A stretch of 64,000 bases of DNA from Pseudomonas sp. ok272 (GCF_900109995.1 NZ_FOCB01000014.1:96265-160264), one strand, 5' to 3'; positions 43,901 through 53,275 are shown, counted from the stretch's first letter. The notes: generated by a model from the letters alone, not told the origin. A program made the numbers and translations.

Positions 43901-45652
43901 ATGTCGGACCTATACAAACTTCAAAAAGCTTCGACCCTACATGACCTTGCTGTAATCCTGAACTATGAACCAAAATTCCTAGCCTACTTAGTATATAAAA
44001 AAACCAACAAGTACTCACAATTTACTATTCCAAAAAGCAGCGGAGCACCTAGAAACATCTCCGCGCCGTGCGACGAATTAAAAGCACTGCAGCGAAAGGT
44101 AAAAATACTTCTAGACAGCTGCCTAGAAACAATAACGCTCCAAACACCTAACTTAGCAACACTTTCGCACGGATTCAGAAAAGATCACTCAATCATTACG
44201 AATGCTGACAAGCACAGAAAAAAGCTTTACGTGTTCAATATTGACATAAAAGATTTCTTCGGCTCCATCCATGTTGGGCGGTTACGCGGGTTCTTCATCA
44301 CAAATAAAAATTTTTCCCTGCAGCCAAAAGTCGCCACTATCCTAGCTCAGATCATGTGTCATGAAGATGCTCTACCGCAAGGAAGCCCTACGTCTCCGGT
44401 AGCATCGAACCTTATCGGTCACTTGTTAGACATCAGAATGGTCTCGCTAGCGTCAAAAAACGGCTGCATATATTCAAGATACGCCGATGACATTACATTC
44501 TCGACAAATAAAATTAAGTTCCCACAAGCGGTTGCCTACAAAATTGATGAAAGTCACGATTGGATCCCTGGCTCTGACTTGTTGAAAATAGTTAGCAAGA
44601 GCGGCTTCAGATTAAACCATGATAAAACACGCATGCAATACAGCCGAGCTCAACAAACCGTAACAGGTCTCATAGTAAACAATGTAACACATACCCCCGC
44701 AAATTTTCGCCGCACCGTTAGAGCCATGGCGCACAAGCTATTTCTGGATGGTGACTACTACATCCAGGAAAAACCAAAGCACTTAAAAAACGAGAAGACC
44801 TCAATTCCTCGAGGCCAGTTGAAAAAACTTGAGGGGATGTTTAGCTACATCTACATGGTAGACAATTTCAACAGATCCAAGATCGTAAGCAATAGCAGTA
44901 AAAGACAAGAGGAATTCCCACTAAAATCCATAGAACGAATACATGGAGACTTCCTATTTTACAAAAATTTCTATGGTTCATCTGCTCCAACCATTATGTG
45001 CGAAGGCAAAACAGATAACGTATACTTAACTTGCGCCATAAAGTCACTTCACACCAAGTATCCCGAGCTTGCGTCGCCAAACAAAGACGGTAAAGCAAAG
45101 CTCAACCTACGCTTCATTAACTATTCCAACTTAACACATAGAGTTTTAGGGCTAAATGGCGGCAGCGCCGACATAGGTCTTTTCATTAGGAACTATGCAA
45201 GGCAATGTGGCAAATATAAAGCACATCCACCATTGTATCCGACCATCATAATCGTTGATAACGACAGTGGGTCAAAGCCTATATTCAGCGCCATCAAAGA
45301 TGTCACAGGAAACACATATGCGATCCCAAAAGGGAAAGGAACCGTTTTAGATACGAGCAAGACATTATATAAGATAGCTCAAAATCTCTATGTTATCCTC
45401 ACGCCTAGAATAGGCGGCAAAGACACCATGATGGAGAACTTTTTTCCTCTTACAACTTTAACAACACAACATAAGGGAAAAACTTTTGAGGTCGTAAGAA
45501 GCGGCCCACCAAGTACCACCTATAGCAAACACGTATTTGCACAAAATATCGTAAAAGCTAATCAGAAAAATATCGACTTCTCTGGCTTCGAACCTATCCT
45601 AGACTCAATCAAGCTGGCCTTAAAGGATTACCCAGCCATCAAAGCACCCTAA
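43901..45652 (+). CDS. Retron reverse transcriptase fused to TOPRIM domain (Ec67/Eco2-like)
   Basis: A 583-residue protein with AAGGAGGGG just before its ATG. Residues 1-320 are a retron-type reverse transcriptase: NIDIKDFF with the first catalytic Asp (near 115), LPQGSPTSP (159-167), YADD (194-197) and the retron-typical VTG (254-256). From about 355 a TOPRIM domain follows: the Glu motif MCEGKTDNVYL (Glu368) and the DxD motif IIVDNDSG (Asp453, Asp455). Length and domain order match the RT of retron Ec67 (Eco2), whose TOPRIM part is the effector in phage defence. The msr-msd RNA is directly upstream. No separate effector gene is needed. Confidence 0.92.
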   Translation: MSDLYKLQKASTLHDLAVILNYEPKFLAYLVYKKTNKYSQFTIPKSSGAPRNISAPCDELKALQRKVKILLDSCLETITLQTPNLATLSHGFRKDHSIITNADKHRKKLYVFNIDIKDFFGSIHVGRLRGFFITNKNFSLQPKVATILAQIMCHEDALPQGSPTSPVASNLIGHLLDIRMVSLASKNGCIYSRYADDITFSTNKIKFPQAVAYKIDESHDWIPGSDLLKIVSKSGFRLNHDKTRMQYSRAQQTVTGLIVNNVTHTPANFRRTVRAMAHKLFLDGDYYIQEKPKHLKNEKTSIPRGQLKKLEGMFSYIYMVDNFNRSKIVSNSSKRQEEFPLKSIERIHGDFLFYKNFYGSSAPTIMCEGKTDNVYLTCAIKSLHTKYPELASPNKDGKAKLNLRFINYSNLTHRVLGLNGGSADIGLFIRNYARQCGKYKAHPPLYPTIIIVDNDSGSKPIFSAIKDVTGNTYAIPKGKGTVLDTSKTLYKIAQNLYVILTPRIGGKDTMMENFFPLTTLTTQHKGKTFEVVRSGPPSTTYSKHVFAQNIVKANQKNIDFSGFEPILDSIKLALKDYPAIKAP

Positions 45653-45793
45653 GTAACAAAAATATTCTTTAATACGATAAATTTCAACTTTAACCTTTCC
45701 CCCCTAGACATGCGACCGCAAGCTATTATTCAAGCACGCGGCACCGTGCACGTCCATTCAAGCCCAAGAAAACCGCCACCATCAATAATTAGT

Positions 45794-45817
45794 TTCAAGC
45801 CCCTAATGGGGCTTGAA
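45794..45817. terminator. Bidirectional terminator between retron and XRE gene
   Basis: TTCAAGCCCC and GGGGCTTGAA form a 10-bp stem around TAAT, with T- and A-rich flanks. It serves the two convergent genes. Confidence 0.8.
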
Positions 45818-46942
45818 TTACTTGACGAGCCTTAATACTGCAGCAGGCTGAGAGCACGGAGTATCCCCCGAAGGCTTTGGCACAATTTCTGATAAAAAAT
45901 CTGACGTAACACCTAATTGTTCAGCTAAAGCACTATGATTTATACCGTGATATTCACGAAGAACCTTTAAAGCCGCAGGTATAGTTTCGGCTTGCTCCCT
46001 TTGACAAAAGGCGTCTTCTTTCTCCTCAATATTCTCGCCTTGATTTTTCAGGTAGATTACCGCACCTCGATACTGATAATCATCTATAACACCCAAGGAT
46101 TTAGCTCGGTAGAGAATCGCTGCCTTTGAAACTTGAAAATCCATCTTCATCTTGCTTATCCCAACCCAATCCAACCTACTACCTCGTCGGGGAAAAGCTT
46201 TTACAAAAGTTGTTCTTGGCAACAAAAAAGCAGACGCAAACCGGTTAGCTTCGGATTCGGTTTTCCTATCACCGGTTACTTGCCCTTCGTGTAAGACTAA
46301 ATGACCTAATTCATGGGCAATATCGAAACGGAGTCTAAAGGGGCTCTGCTTTGCATCATTTCTGACTATTACTGGTCTTCGTGACACAATAGAAAGAGCA
46401 TCTACTTCTGTTGAAGCATCTTGGAAAAATGCAATCACAGCACCTGCCCGCTCCACAACCCTAACCATGTGTGAAACAGGCCCAAGGCCAAGTCCCCAAT
46501 AGGTGCGAAGGCGCTCCGCCGCCTGCTCAATCTGCTCGGCAGTTTCCGCACCCGACTCATCAGGAAAATCAACAGTAGGAAGCCGCACTTTAGTGTCGAT
46601 GAACTCTACCAACTGATCAAACAATGTTCCACGAGCTAAAACTTTCTGCTTCACACTAGCTTTTGTAGTTGCCAACTTACGAAAATGAGCTTGTTCCTCA
46701 GACAACGAAGCCCCGACAGGCTTGAAAAAAAATGTCGGGGCTACTTTTAATGACTTTGCTAAAGCATCTGTAATTTGATCCTCTAACTTCAGTTTACCTT
46801 TGCCAGTTTCCAATTGAGACACATACTGTCTAGTACATCCAATTTCTTCAGCAATGTCATTAAGGGTTTTACCCCAGTAATGACGGGCAAGCCGAAGCTG
46901 ACTACTCTTGAATATCCCGTCCTGCACCATTGACGGCTTCAT
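45818..46942 (-). CDS. XRE-family regulator with ImmA/IrrE metallopeptidase domain
   Basis: A 374-residue protein with an N-terminal helix-turn-helix (LNDIAEEIGCTRQYVSQLETGKGKL) and an ImmA/IrrE zinc-peptidase domain with FDIAHELGHLVLHEG and a downstream Glu in ESEANRFASAFLLP. A second HTH-like segment near the C-terminus reads NHSALAEQLGVTSDFLS. Such proteins relieve repression by cleaving a partner, often on mobile elements. I chose the ATG at 46942 (GGAAGG upstream); ATGs at 46969 and 46930 are alternatives. It overlaps the end of the upstream gene, so both belong to one operon. Confidence 0.85.
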   Translation of the reverse strand: MKPSMVQDGIFKSSQLRLARHYWGKTLNDIAEEIGCTRQYVSQLETGKGKLKLEDQITDALAKSLKVAPTFFFKPVGASLSEEQAHFRKLATTKASVKQKVLARGTLFDQLVEFIDTKVRLPTVDFPDESGAETAEQIEQAAERLRTYWGLGLGPVSHMVRVVERAGAVIAFFQDASTEVDALSIVSRRPVIVRNDAKQSPFRLRFDIAHELGHLVLHEGQVTGDRKTESEANRFASAFLLPRTTFVKAFPRRGSRLDWVGISKMKMDFQVSKAAILYRAKSLGVIDDYQYRGAVIYLKNQGENIEEKEDAFCQREQAETIPAALKVLREYHGINHSALAEQLGVTSDFLSEIVPKPSGDTPCSQPAAVLRLVK

Positions 46943-47543
46943 AATCTTCGCCTTCCGCCGTATCTTCATCTATAGGAGAGAGCTTAATAGGTTCAAGCTC
47001 CGTAGCAGCCGGTATGTACGAATCGACCGCTGCTAGAGTCCTTACACCATCATCGTTGTAGCGCCACTCAGCCACCAAATTGCCATCTCGCTCGGAGTGG
47101 GCTTCGTAGCCGACAAAGTAGACCTGGTGGTCCTCATCGTCTGTAACAGCCTTTTCGATAATAAAACGCCACAAAAATTCCGAATGGGCATCATCTTCGA
47201 AGAGTTGAATCTGTTTGGCTTCAGCATTTGTGGGGTTCAGCACCCTCAATTTCTTAGGTTGTTCATGATCATCAAGGAAAAATCGCACAGATTCCTGTCC
47301 GATACCAAGAACCAAATCATTACCTGAGTGCTTAACCGTCAGCCAAGAATGCTCGGTGGATTTTGCCATCTGAAGAAGGGCATTTTTTATTCGCGCCCAT
47401 GACAAGGTCCCTCGACTGTAGGAGCAGTCGAGATCAGTGCTCGCCGTGCGCAAGGCATCGTCAAGGACATCCAGTATTCGCCGGGAAATGACGCTCAAGC
47501 GGTCAGATGAAAGACTCACAGATATTTCAGATGGTTTCAGCAT
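46902..47543 (-). CDS. Hypothetical partner of the XRE-ImmA protein
   Basis: A 213-residue acidic protein of unknown family. It has a helical N-terminal half, a beta-rich middle (WLTVKHSGNDLVLGIGQESVRFFLDD) and a low-complexity acidic tail (SPIDEDTAEGEDYEAVNG). The start is either the ATG at 47543 or the GTG two codons earlier. Its 3' end overlaps the XRE-ImmA gene in another frame. Paired genes of this kind often act as toxin and peptidase-regulated antitoxin, but no toxin motif is visible here. Confidence 0.72.
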   Translation of the reverse strand: MLKPSEISVSLSSDRLSVISRRILDVLDDALRTASTDLDCSYSRGTLSWARIKNALLQMAKSTEHSWLTVKHSGNDLVLGIGQESVRFFLDDHEQPKKLRVLNPTNAEAKQIQLFEDDAHSEFLWRFIIEKAVTDDEDHQVYFVGYEAHSERDGNLVAEWRYNDDGVRTLAAVDSYIPAATELEPIKLSPIDEDTAEGEDYEAVNGAGRDIQE

Positions 47544-47951
47544 GCTCACCGCCTAAACGTTCTATTTCCAATGTTTGTAAAGCGATCTTTGTTCCAAAAA
47601 TTATTTTTGTCAAGCTTCTTACCGCTTTTCGCCCATATACCCTCCTTACGAGGTCGACGTACGTGGAACCCGCTGACACGAATAGAGAAAACCTGAGCGA
47701 AAGGGAGACAGACGCAGCTTGTGTTGAGCGACGTCTTGCTAGAGAAATGACGTGCCAAAAAGGATAAATTTAGGGATAGAAAAATATTACTTTAGTTTAT
47801 TATCTTACTTAACAGTAAGTTGTGGAGTTATTCGACTCCTGGTGCCGCCATCGCGTTCCACTGAATGCTACGGAGCCCCACTCCCGTAATCATGCTCGCA
47901 TTTTCACACAGACTGACTCGGCGGGCTTTTCACTTATACGTTGCGTACTCG
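47544..47951. other. Island right end with attachment site copy
   Basis: About 400 bases with no convincing gene. It holds the upstream region of the leftward pair, an AT-rich tract (47765-47820) and the attachment site copy. A small plus-strand frame (47507-47767) overlaps the neighbouring gene antisense and is not supported. Confidence 0.4.
47831..47847 (+). other. attR candidate (copy of tRNA-Thr 3' segment)
   Basis: TTCGACTCCTGGTGCCG is identical to 37786-37802 in the tRNA-Thr gene. The flanks differ on both sides. It would bound a 10.0-kb element. Confidence 0.75.
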
Positions 47952-48239
47952 CTAACTTAACCGCTCAGCCGCTTTGCGATAAACCTGCTCACGCTCGCGC
48001 TTATCGACGGCCACCACGAACACCATGACCTCCTGGTCGATCACTTGATAAACCAGCCGATAGCCGCTGCTGCGCAACTTGATCTTGTAGCAGTCGGGCA
48101 AGGCATGCAGACGGTTGGCTTCAATGCGCGGATTGACCAGAATCGTGGCCAGCTTCTTCTTGAGTTGCTGGCGCACGGTATCCCCCAATTTGTGCCACTC
48201 CTTTAACGCCCGCGCATCGAATTCGAGGCTATAGGTCAT
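47952..48239 (-). CDS. relE: RelE/ParE-type toxin
   Basis: A 95-residue RelE-superfamily toxin: MTYSLEFDARALKEWHKL, the basic centre NRLHALPDCYKIKLRSSGYRLVYQV and the C-terminal VVAVDKREREQVYRKAAERL. RelE toxins cut mRNA on the ribosome. It overlaps the antitoxin gene by 11 bases, the usual antitoxin-first order. Confidence 0.93.
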   Translation of the reverse strand: MTYSLEFDARALKEWHKLGDTVRQQLKKKLATILVNPRIEANRLHALPDCYKIKLRSSGYRLVYQVIDQEVMVFVVAVDKREREQVYRKAAERLS

Positions 48240-48468
48240 CTAGTGAAACCTTAACCCGCTGGGGATTAGCCAGCCGCTCTCGCACTGTTGCGACCAAGGC
48301 TTCATCGTCCTCGGTCATCAGCACGGGCTTGAAGGGTAGCTGACCGCGCTCTGCTACGTACTGCAAGGCTTGGCGCATCAGCTCGGAAGGGGTGACGCCG
48401 AGCTTTTCCAGCTCGTGGTAAGCACGCGCTTTGAGATCGTCGTCGATACGGACATTGATGGACGCCAT
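48229..48468 (-). CDS. relB: RelB-type antitoxin
   Basis: A 79-residue antitoxin with a ribbon-helix-helix N-terminus (MASINVRIDDDLKARAYHELEKLGVTPSELMR) and an acidic C-terminal toxin-binding tail. It should repress its own operon together with RelE through the palindrome at 48479-48508. Confidence 0.93.
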   Translation of the reverse strand: MASINVRIDDDLKARAYHELEKLGVTPSELMRQALQYVAERGQLPFKPVLMTEDDEALVATVRERLANPQRVKVSLDDL

Positions 48469-48478
48469 GGGATGGCCC

Positions 48479-48508
48479 TCACTGTAATGACATCAGTCTT
48501 TACAGTGA
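48479..48508. promoter_or_regulatory. relBE operator candidate
   Basis: TCACTGTAA and TTACAGTGA are perfect 9-bp inverted repeats with a 12-base spacer, ten bases upstream of the relB start. Position and symmetry suit binding of a ribbon-helix-helix repressor. Confidence 0.7.
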
Positions 48509-48753
48509 AGTAAAAACCTCATTTGGGCAAGCCTACAAACGGTTGGTTTTTACACAACTCACAGGGTTACGTGTGTCGCTCGCAACTCTACGTACCGAGC
48601 ACAGCACATGCTCACATCTTACTAGTCCCCGATTCGATTCCACTGAAAGCCATAACTAGCTGATTTATTTATAGTTACTGGTTGAGGTAAGCCAATTTTT
48701 CCACCAAATTCCAGACCCGCAGAAAACCTGGCCCCGCCGACCACTACCGTTCG

Positions 48754-48809
48754 TCTGGTGCCGCACCATATTTCAAAGCCCCGCAATGCGGGGCTTTGTT
48801 GTTTCTGGA
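48754..48809. other. Second tRNA-Thr end remnant plus copied terminator
   Basis: TCTGGTGCCGCACCATAT resembles the tRNA-Thr end (CCTGGTGCCGGCACCATAT) with one base lost and one changed. It is followed by a hairpin, AAAGCCCCG/CGGGGCTTT, and by GGGCTTTGTTGTTTCTGGA, a 19-base exact match to the sequence after the real tRNA. It looks like the original chromosomal right junction. Confidence 0.6.
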
Positions 48810-48903
48810 GGGTGAGCAACTCCCCGATAGCGCGTCCCTCAAAAGACGAAAAACGTCCACACAGTGTCCACACCTACAAGTACGAAAGCAGTTTGCGCAC
48901 AAA

Positions 48904-48938
48904 CGAAAAAGCCCCGAACCAGTCGGGGCTTTTTCATG
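48904..48938. terminator. Terminator of the oprD-like gene
   Basis: AAAAAGCCCCGA and TCGGGGCTTTTT form a 12-bp stem around ACCAG with A- and T-runs at the ends; on the minus strand it lies just after the porin gene. Confidence 0.9.
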
Positions 48939-48974
48939 TCTGCCTGGTATCAGGCAGCGGTCACGCCATCAGCA

Positions 48975-50258
48975 TCAGAAGACGTTGATTGGGTAGTCTA
49001 CGAAGATACGCACTTCGTTGCCGCTGTCGTTGTACAGGTAGGACTTATCCGACACGCGCAGGATAGAGCTGCGAACTTTCACGCTCAGGTCTTTGGCCGG
49101 GCCGCTCTGGACCACGTACTTGAACTGGTTGAAGATTTCGCGCTCGCTGCCGCCCGTGCTGTCGGCCGTGGTGATGTTGTCGCCACGTACGTATGCCACG
49201 TTGTAGGTCAGGCCAGGCACGCCGAACGCGCCGAAGTCCAGGCCGTAGCCCAGCTGCCAGCTGCGTTCGTCTTCGGCGTTGAAGTCGGACCAGTAGGAGT
49301 TGGCCAGGTAGATGGTGTTGCCACCGTCACCGATACGACCCTGATCCTTCTGGTAGCCGCCGTAGGCGTAGCCCAGGTGGCTGTCACCGGTGCTGCGCTG
49401 GTGCGCCAGGGTGAAGGAGTGAGGACCGGTGGCGAAGGTTGCCGCCAGGCTCCAGATTTTGTTGTCCTGGCCGCCCGCGTTCTGCGCAGTTGCGTAATCG
49501 TTGTCCAGCTTGGTCCGATAACCGTTGAAGTCCAGGGTCAGGGACTGGTCTTTCGCCACCGGGAACACGTAGTTCAGGTTCACGTACTGCTTCTTGAGGA
49601 CGTCTTCGACGTCGGACGCGTAGAAGCCGCCCTTGAACTGTTCGGTGAACTGGTAGCTACCGCCCAACACGTTGATCGACTTCAGGCCACCGCTGTCACG
49701 CGCTTCGGCGCTCTTGCGCGACTCGGCGGTGAAACGACCGGCGTTCAGCTCAAGGCCTTCGATCTCCTTGGAGGTGATCAAGGTGCCCGTGTAGCTTTCA
49801 GGCAGCAGGCGGGAGTTGTCGTAGCTCAACACCGGCAGGGCCGGCATCTGGTCACCGTAGGTCAGTACGGTGCTGGACAGGCGGAACTTGACCGCCGCGC
49901 CGGCCTTGGACAGGTCGCCCGCCGGGTTGCCGCTGTCACCTTCCTTGAAGAAGTCGATGCCCTGGCCGCCGCTGTGCTGGCCTTTGTCCAGGCGCACGCC
50001 GTACAGGCCGAAGGCGTCAACGCCCACGCCAACGGTGCCTTGGGTGAAGCCGGACGAGAAGGTGCCGATGATGCCTTGGCCCCACTCCATCTGGTCCTTG
50101 TTGCCATCTTTCTTGTCACGGTCGATGTAGGCGTTGCGCAGCAACACATTCATGTGGCTGTCTTCGACAAAACCCTTGGACTGGGCCTGGTCATTGGCCA
50201 TGGCTTGAGTCGCGCTCAACATCCCCAGTGCGATCAGACTAATACGCTTTTTCAACAT
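48975..50258 (-). CDS. OprD family outer membrane porin
   Basis: A 427-residue porin of the OprD/OccD-OccK family, forming an 18-strand channel for small carboxylates, amino acids or peptides. The start (AAGGAAAATAAC upstream) gives a signal peptide MLKKRISLIALGMLSATQAMA. Family features are SKGFVEDSHMNVLLRNAYIDRD, the DAFGLYGVRLDKG loop, LPVLSYDNSRLLPESYTG, and a final strand EVRIFVDYPINVF ending in Phe, as needed for BAM assembly. The specific substrate is unknown. Confidence 0.94.
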   Translation of the reverse strand: MLKKRISLIALGMLSATQAMANDQAQSKGFVEDSHMNVLLRNAYIDRDKKDGNKDQMEWGQGIIGTFSSGFTQGTVGVGVDAFGLYGVRLDKGQHSGGQGIDFFKEGDSGNPAGDLSKAGAAVKFRLSSTVLTYGDQMPALPVLSYDNSRLLPESYTGTLITSKEIEGLELNAGRFTAESRKSAEARDSGGLKSINVLGGSYQFTEQFKGGFYASDVEDVLKKQYVNLNYVFPVAKDQSLTLDFNGYRTKLDNDYATAQNAGGQDNKIWSLAATFATGPHSFTLAHQRSTGDSHLGYAYGGYQKDQGRIGDGGNTIYLANSYWSDFNAEDERSWQLGYGLDFGAFGVPGLTYNVAYVRGDNITTADSTGGSEREIFNQFKYVVQSGPAKDLSVKVRSSILRVSDKSYLYNDSGNEVRIFVDYPINVF

Positions 50259-50342
50259 GTTATTTTCCTTATTACCGGTTGATACGCGCTGTGACCGCTG
50301 GCTGAAATGGCTGCTATCGCGCTCTTTTTTCATCCCTAAACA

Positions 50343-50382
50343 AAAGGGCCCGCCCACGCAAAAGCGTGGCGGGCCCTTTTTA
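50343..50382. terminator. GC-rich hairpin upstream of oprD-like gene
   Basis: AAAGGGCCCGCC-CACGC and GCGTGG-CGGGCCCTTTTT form a long stem around AAAA, followed by five T. It lies about 90 bases upstream of the porin start, so it is a terminator for plus-strand reads, or an attenuator for the porin if transcription starts beyond it. Confidence 0.7.
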
Positions 50383-50520
50383 TTGTTTTGAGGTCGTGGC
50401 TTGAGCCACAGGCGTTGGGGCGAATCCTAGTCGCGATTGTAACAATATGTCAATTTCGTGAATCGTCTGTAATAAGGCGAAAATCGTCTAAGAAAACAGT
50501 TGCCAACCGCGACGCAAGCA

Positions 50521-51192
50521 TCAGTCAGCGCAGCCATCCAGGCCACATGCCTGAAGGGCAGAGGCCGGTTGTGGCGTAGCACACGCCTGGCTCAACCACA
50601 TTGCGAAGGCTTCTGGCTGGCCCAGCCAGGGACCGATGTCGATCAGCGTGAACTGGCCATCCTGCTCCAGCGCCAAGGTTGGGAAACCCTGCCCACCGAC
50701 CTTGGCTAACAGCGTACGACTGGCCTTGATATGGCCCTGGGTGTCGACCGTCTTGAGGGCTTGCCGGAACGCGTGTCCATCCAGGCCGATTTGCGTCGCC
50801 AGCGCCTGCAAGACCGCTTCATCGGCAATCCGCCGCCCCTGCACGTAATGCGCGCTCTGCAAGTGGCCGAGCAGCTCAAGCCCCCGGCCGGCGATCTGTT
50901 CGCCCGCCAGCACCGCGGCAATCGGCGGTGTGGAATCGAAAACCGCCGTGTGATCGCGCAACAGTCCTTCAAAGTACGCCTCGCCGAACGGTTGGCCGGT
51001 GTACTCGGCGATGCGCCGGTCATGGGGGATGACGTAGTCGCGTAGCGGTGACGAGACCGTCTGGCGATTGGCACCGCTCATCATGCCGCCACCGTGCGCG
51101 ACCACGGGCAACACGGCCTGGGCGGCCTGGACCAACGGCTTGGCGCCATAACACCAACCGCACAGCGGATCGTAAATGTAGTGAAGGATCAT
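50521..51192 (-). CDS. DsbA family protein (FrnE-like)
   Basis: A 223-residue thioredoxin-fold protein with CGWC at residues 11-14 (MILHYIYDPLCGWCYGAKPLV), a helical insertion, and the cis-Pro motif GGQGFPTLALE. It has no signal peptide, so it is a cytoplasmic FrnE-like oxidoreductase, not a periplasmic DsbA. The C-terminal tail carries three more cysteines. It lies back to back with the truncated siderophore receptor. Confidence 0.87.
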   Translation of the reverse strand: MILHYIYDPLCGWCYGAKPLVQAAQAVLPVVAHGGGMMSGANRQTVSSPLRDYVIPHDRRIAEYTGQPFGEAYFEGLLRDHTAVFDSTPPIAAVLAGEQIAGRGLELLGHLQSAHYVQGRRIADEAVLQALATQIGLDGHAFRQALKTVDTQGHIKASRTLLAKVGGQGFPTLALEQDGQFTLIDIGPWLGQPEAFAMWLSQACATPQPASALQACGLDGCAD

Positions 51193-51344
51193 CAGCAGGC
51201 TCCGGCGGGGCGGTAGGAAAACTCGATGCCAGCAGCCTAAACCCCTGCCCGTCGCTGAAAAACCCTGGAACGGTTTTCAGTCTGTTTCGCGAATCGGTCG
51301 AATCGTGTCGCCCTGGTCCGCGCCACCGATTACACACTAAGAAA

Positions 51345-53222
51345 CAATTTGACGACCGCGGCACCAATGACCTGGGCGCCGCGCTGAGCGGCATCCCCAA
51401 CGTCAGCAGTGGCGCCGACACCCGTTTCGACAGCCTGCGTATCCGTGGCTTCGACGCCAGCAACGACTTCTACCTCGATGGCGTGCGCGACGACAGCCAA
51501 TACGTGCGCGACCTGCACAACATCGAGCGGATTGAAGTGCTCAAGGGGCCTGCCGCCGTGTTGTATGGCCGGGGCAGCCAGGGCGGGATCGTCAATCGCG
51601 TGAGCAAGCTGCCCGAGTTCGGCCGCCGCTCGACCCTCGAAGCCCAGGGCGGCAGCGAGGACATGCGCAGCCTGTATGCCGACCTGAGCAGTGACCCGAG
51701 CGAGAACATCAGCCTGCGCTTGAACATGGGCAACCTGGACGAGAACAGCTTCCGCGACGGTGTCAGCGGCAATCGCCAGTTGTTCGCGCCCTCGATGAGC
51801 TGGCAACTGACGCCGGACCTGAACTGGCTGGTGCAGTACGAATACAGCCGCTACAACCGCACCCCCGACCGGGGCATTCCCGGGATCGATGGACGGCCAG
51901 CCGATGTCGGGCGCGACACTACCTACGGCACCCAAAACGATTTCATCGACGACAAGGCGCAATCCCTGCGCTCGAAACTCAGCTACGAGATCGCCGACAA
52001 CTGGCAACTGCGCCACACCCTGGGCCTGTTCAAGCTCAATAGCGACTTCGACAACACCTACGTGACCGGCTACACGCCGGCGACCAACCAGGTGATCCGC
52101 CAGCACTGGCAGCAGGACCTGAACACCCGCAACGTGTTCAACAACCTGGAACTGGAAGGCGGTTTCGACACCTTCGGCCTGGAACACCGCCTGCTGACCG
52201 GGCTTGAGCTGGGCAGCCAGCGCCGCGATCCGCGCCTGTACAACGCGGCCACGACCCCGCCCGGCAACACCGCCGTGCCAGGACTGGACCTGTATCACCC
52301 CAATCGCGACCTGGTGCACACCGGGCGCATGCAGACCTTCAGCGACTCGCACACCGAAGTCGAAAGCCGCGCCCTCTATGTGCAGGATCAACTGCGCCTG
52401 AACGATCAATGGCAGGTACTGGCCGGTGTGCGCTACGACACCTTCGACGTCGAGTCGACCAACAAGCTCAAGGACATTTCCGAGGACCGCGACAGCCACA
52501 GCACCAGCCCGCGGGTTGGCCTGGTCTGGACGCCGCTGCCCAACCATTCGTTCTACGCCTCCTGGAGCAAGACCTTCTCGCCGGTCGGTGGTGGCTTGAT
52601 CGGGATCACCCCGGGCGTGACCACCAACGTCAACGACTTGAGCCCGGAGCTGACCAAGCAAAAGGAAATCGGCGTGAAGAGCGACTGGCTCGACGACCGC
52701 CTGAGCACCACCTTGGCGATCTACGAACTGGAACTCTACAACCGCCGCACCAGCGACCCGGACAACCCGACCATCACCCTGCTCACCGGCGAGCAGCGTT
52801 CACGCGGGATCGAGCTGACCGGCAGCGGCAAGATCACCGGCAACTGGTACGTACGCGGCGGTGTCGGCCTGCAGGACGCCACCGTGGTCAAAGACAACAA
52901 CGGCCTTGAAGGCAAGCGTGTCACCAACGTGGCCAAGCGCAACGGCAGTCTGTTCATCACCTGGAAGCCGGAAATGGGCTGGTACGCCGAGACCGGCCTG
53001 ACCCTGGTGGGCGACCGCTACGCCGACAACCTCAACACCACCGTGTTGCCGGGCTACGGTCGCTGGGACGCCCTGGCCGGTTTCCGGCACAAGGACTGGG
53101 ATGTGCGCGCGGCGCTGAACAATATCAGCGACAAGACCTATTACGCGTCGTCCACCAGTGCCTTCCAGATCCAGCCCGGCGCGCCCCGCAGCCTGGTGAT
53201 GACCGGCACCTACAGTTTCTGA
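51345..53222 (+). pseudogene. TonB-dependent siderophore receptor, 5'-truncated
   Basis: 625 codons match a ferrichrome/pyoverdine-type receptor from within the plug (NDLGAALSGIPNVSSGADTRF, RIRGFDASNDFYLDGVRDD, LKGPAAVLYGRGSQGGIVNRVSK) to the last beta-strand ending in SLVMTGTYSF. The signal peptide, TonB box and first part of the plug are absent. The sequence before 51345 is unrelated and runs antisense into the DsbA-like gene. Without a signal peptide it cannot reach the outer membrane. The remaining frame is intact, so the deletion is probably recent. Confidence 0.85.
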
Positions 53223-53229
53223 CGGATAA

Positions 53230-53262
53230 AAAAAAGCGCTGCCATCCCGGCAGCGCTTTACC
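53230..53262 (+). terminator. Terminator after the siderophore receptor remnant
   Basis: AAAGCGCTGCC and GGCAGCGCTTT form an 11-bp stem around ATCCC, preceded by an A-run, shared with the convergent small gene. Confidence 0.88.
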
Positions 53263-53275
53263 CATCCCTGGGGTT

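Larger units (their letters stand above)
48509..48974. other. Non-coding stretch between relBE and oprD-like gene
   Basis: It holds the displaced tRNA-Thr end at 48754-48771, two hairpins and no supported gene. A minus-strand frame of 83 codons (48622-48873) runs straight through the tRNA remnant and terminator and is rejected. Confidence 0.5.

Noticed and set aside
47507..47767. 86-codon plus-strand frame at the island right end
   Set aside because: Starts antisense within the neighbouring gene and has no ribosome site or recognisable domain.
48622..48873. 83-codon minus-strand frame between relBE and oprD-like gene
   Set aside because: Runs through the tRNA remnant and a terminator hairpin; no ribosome site.
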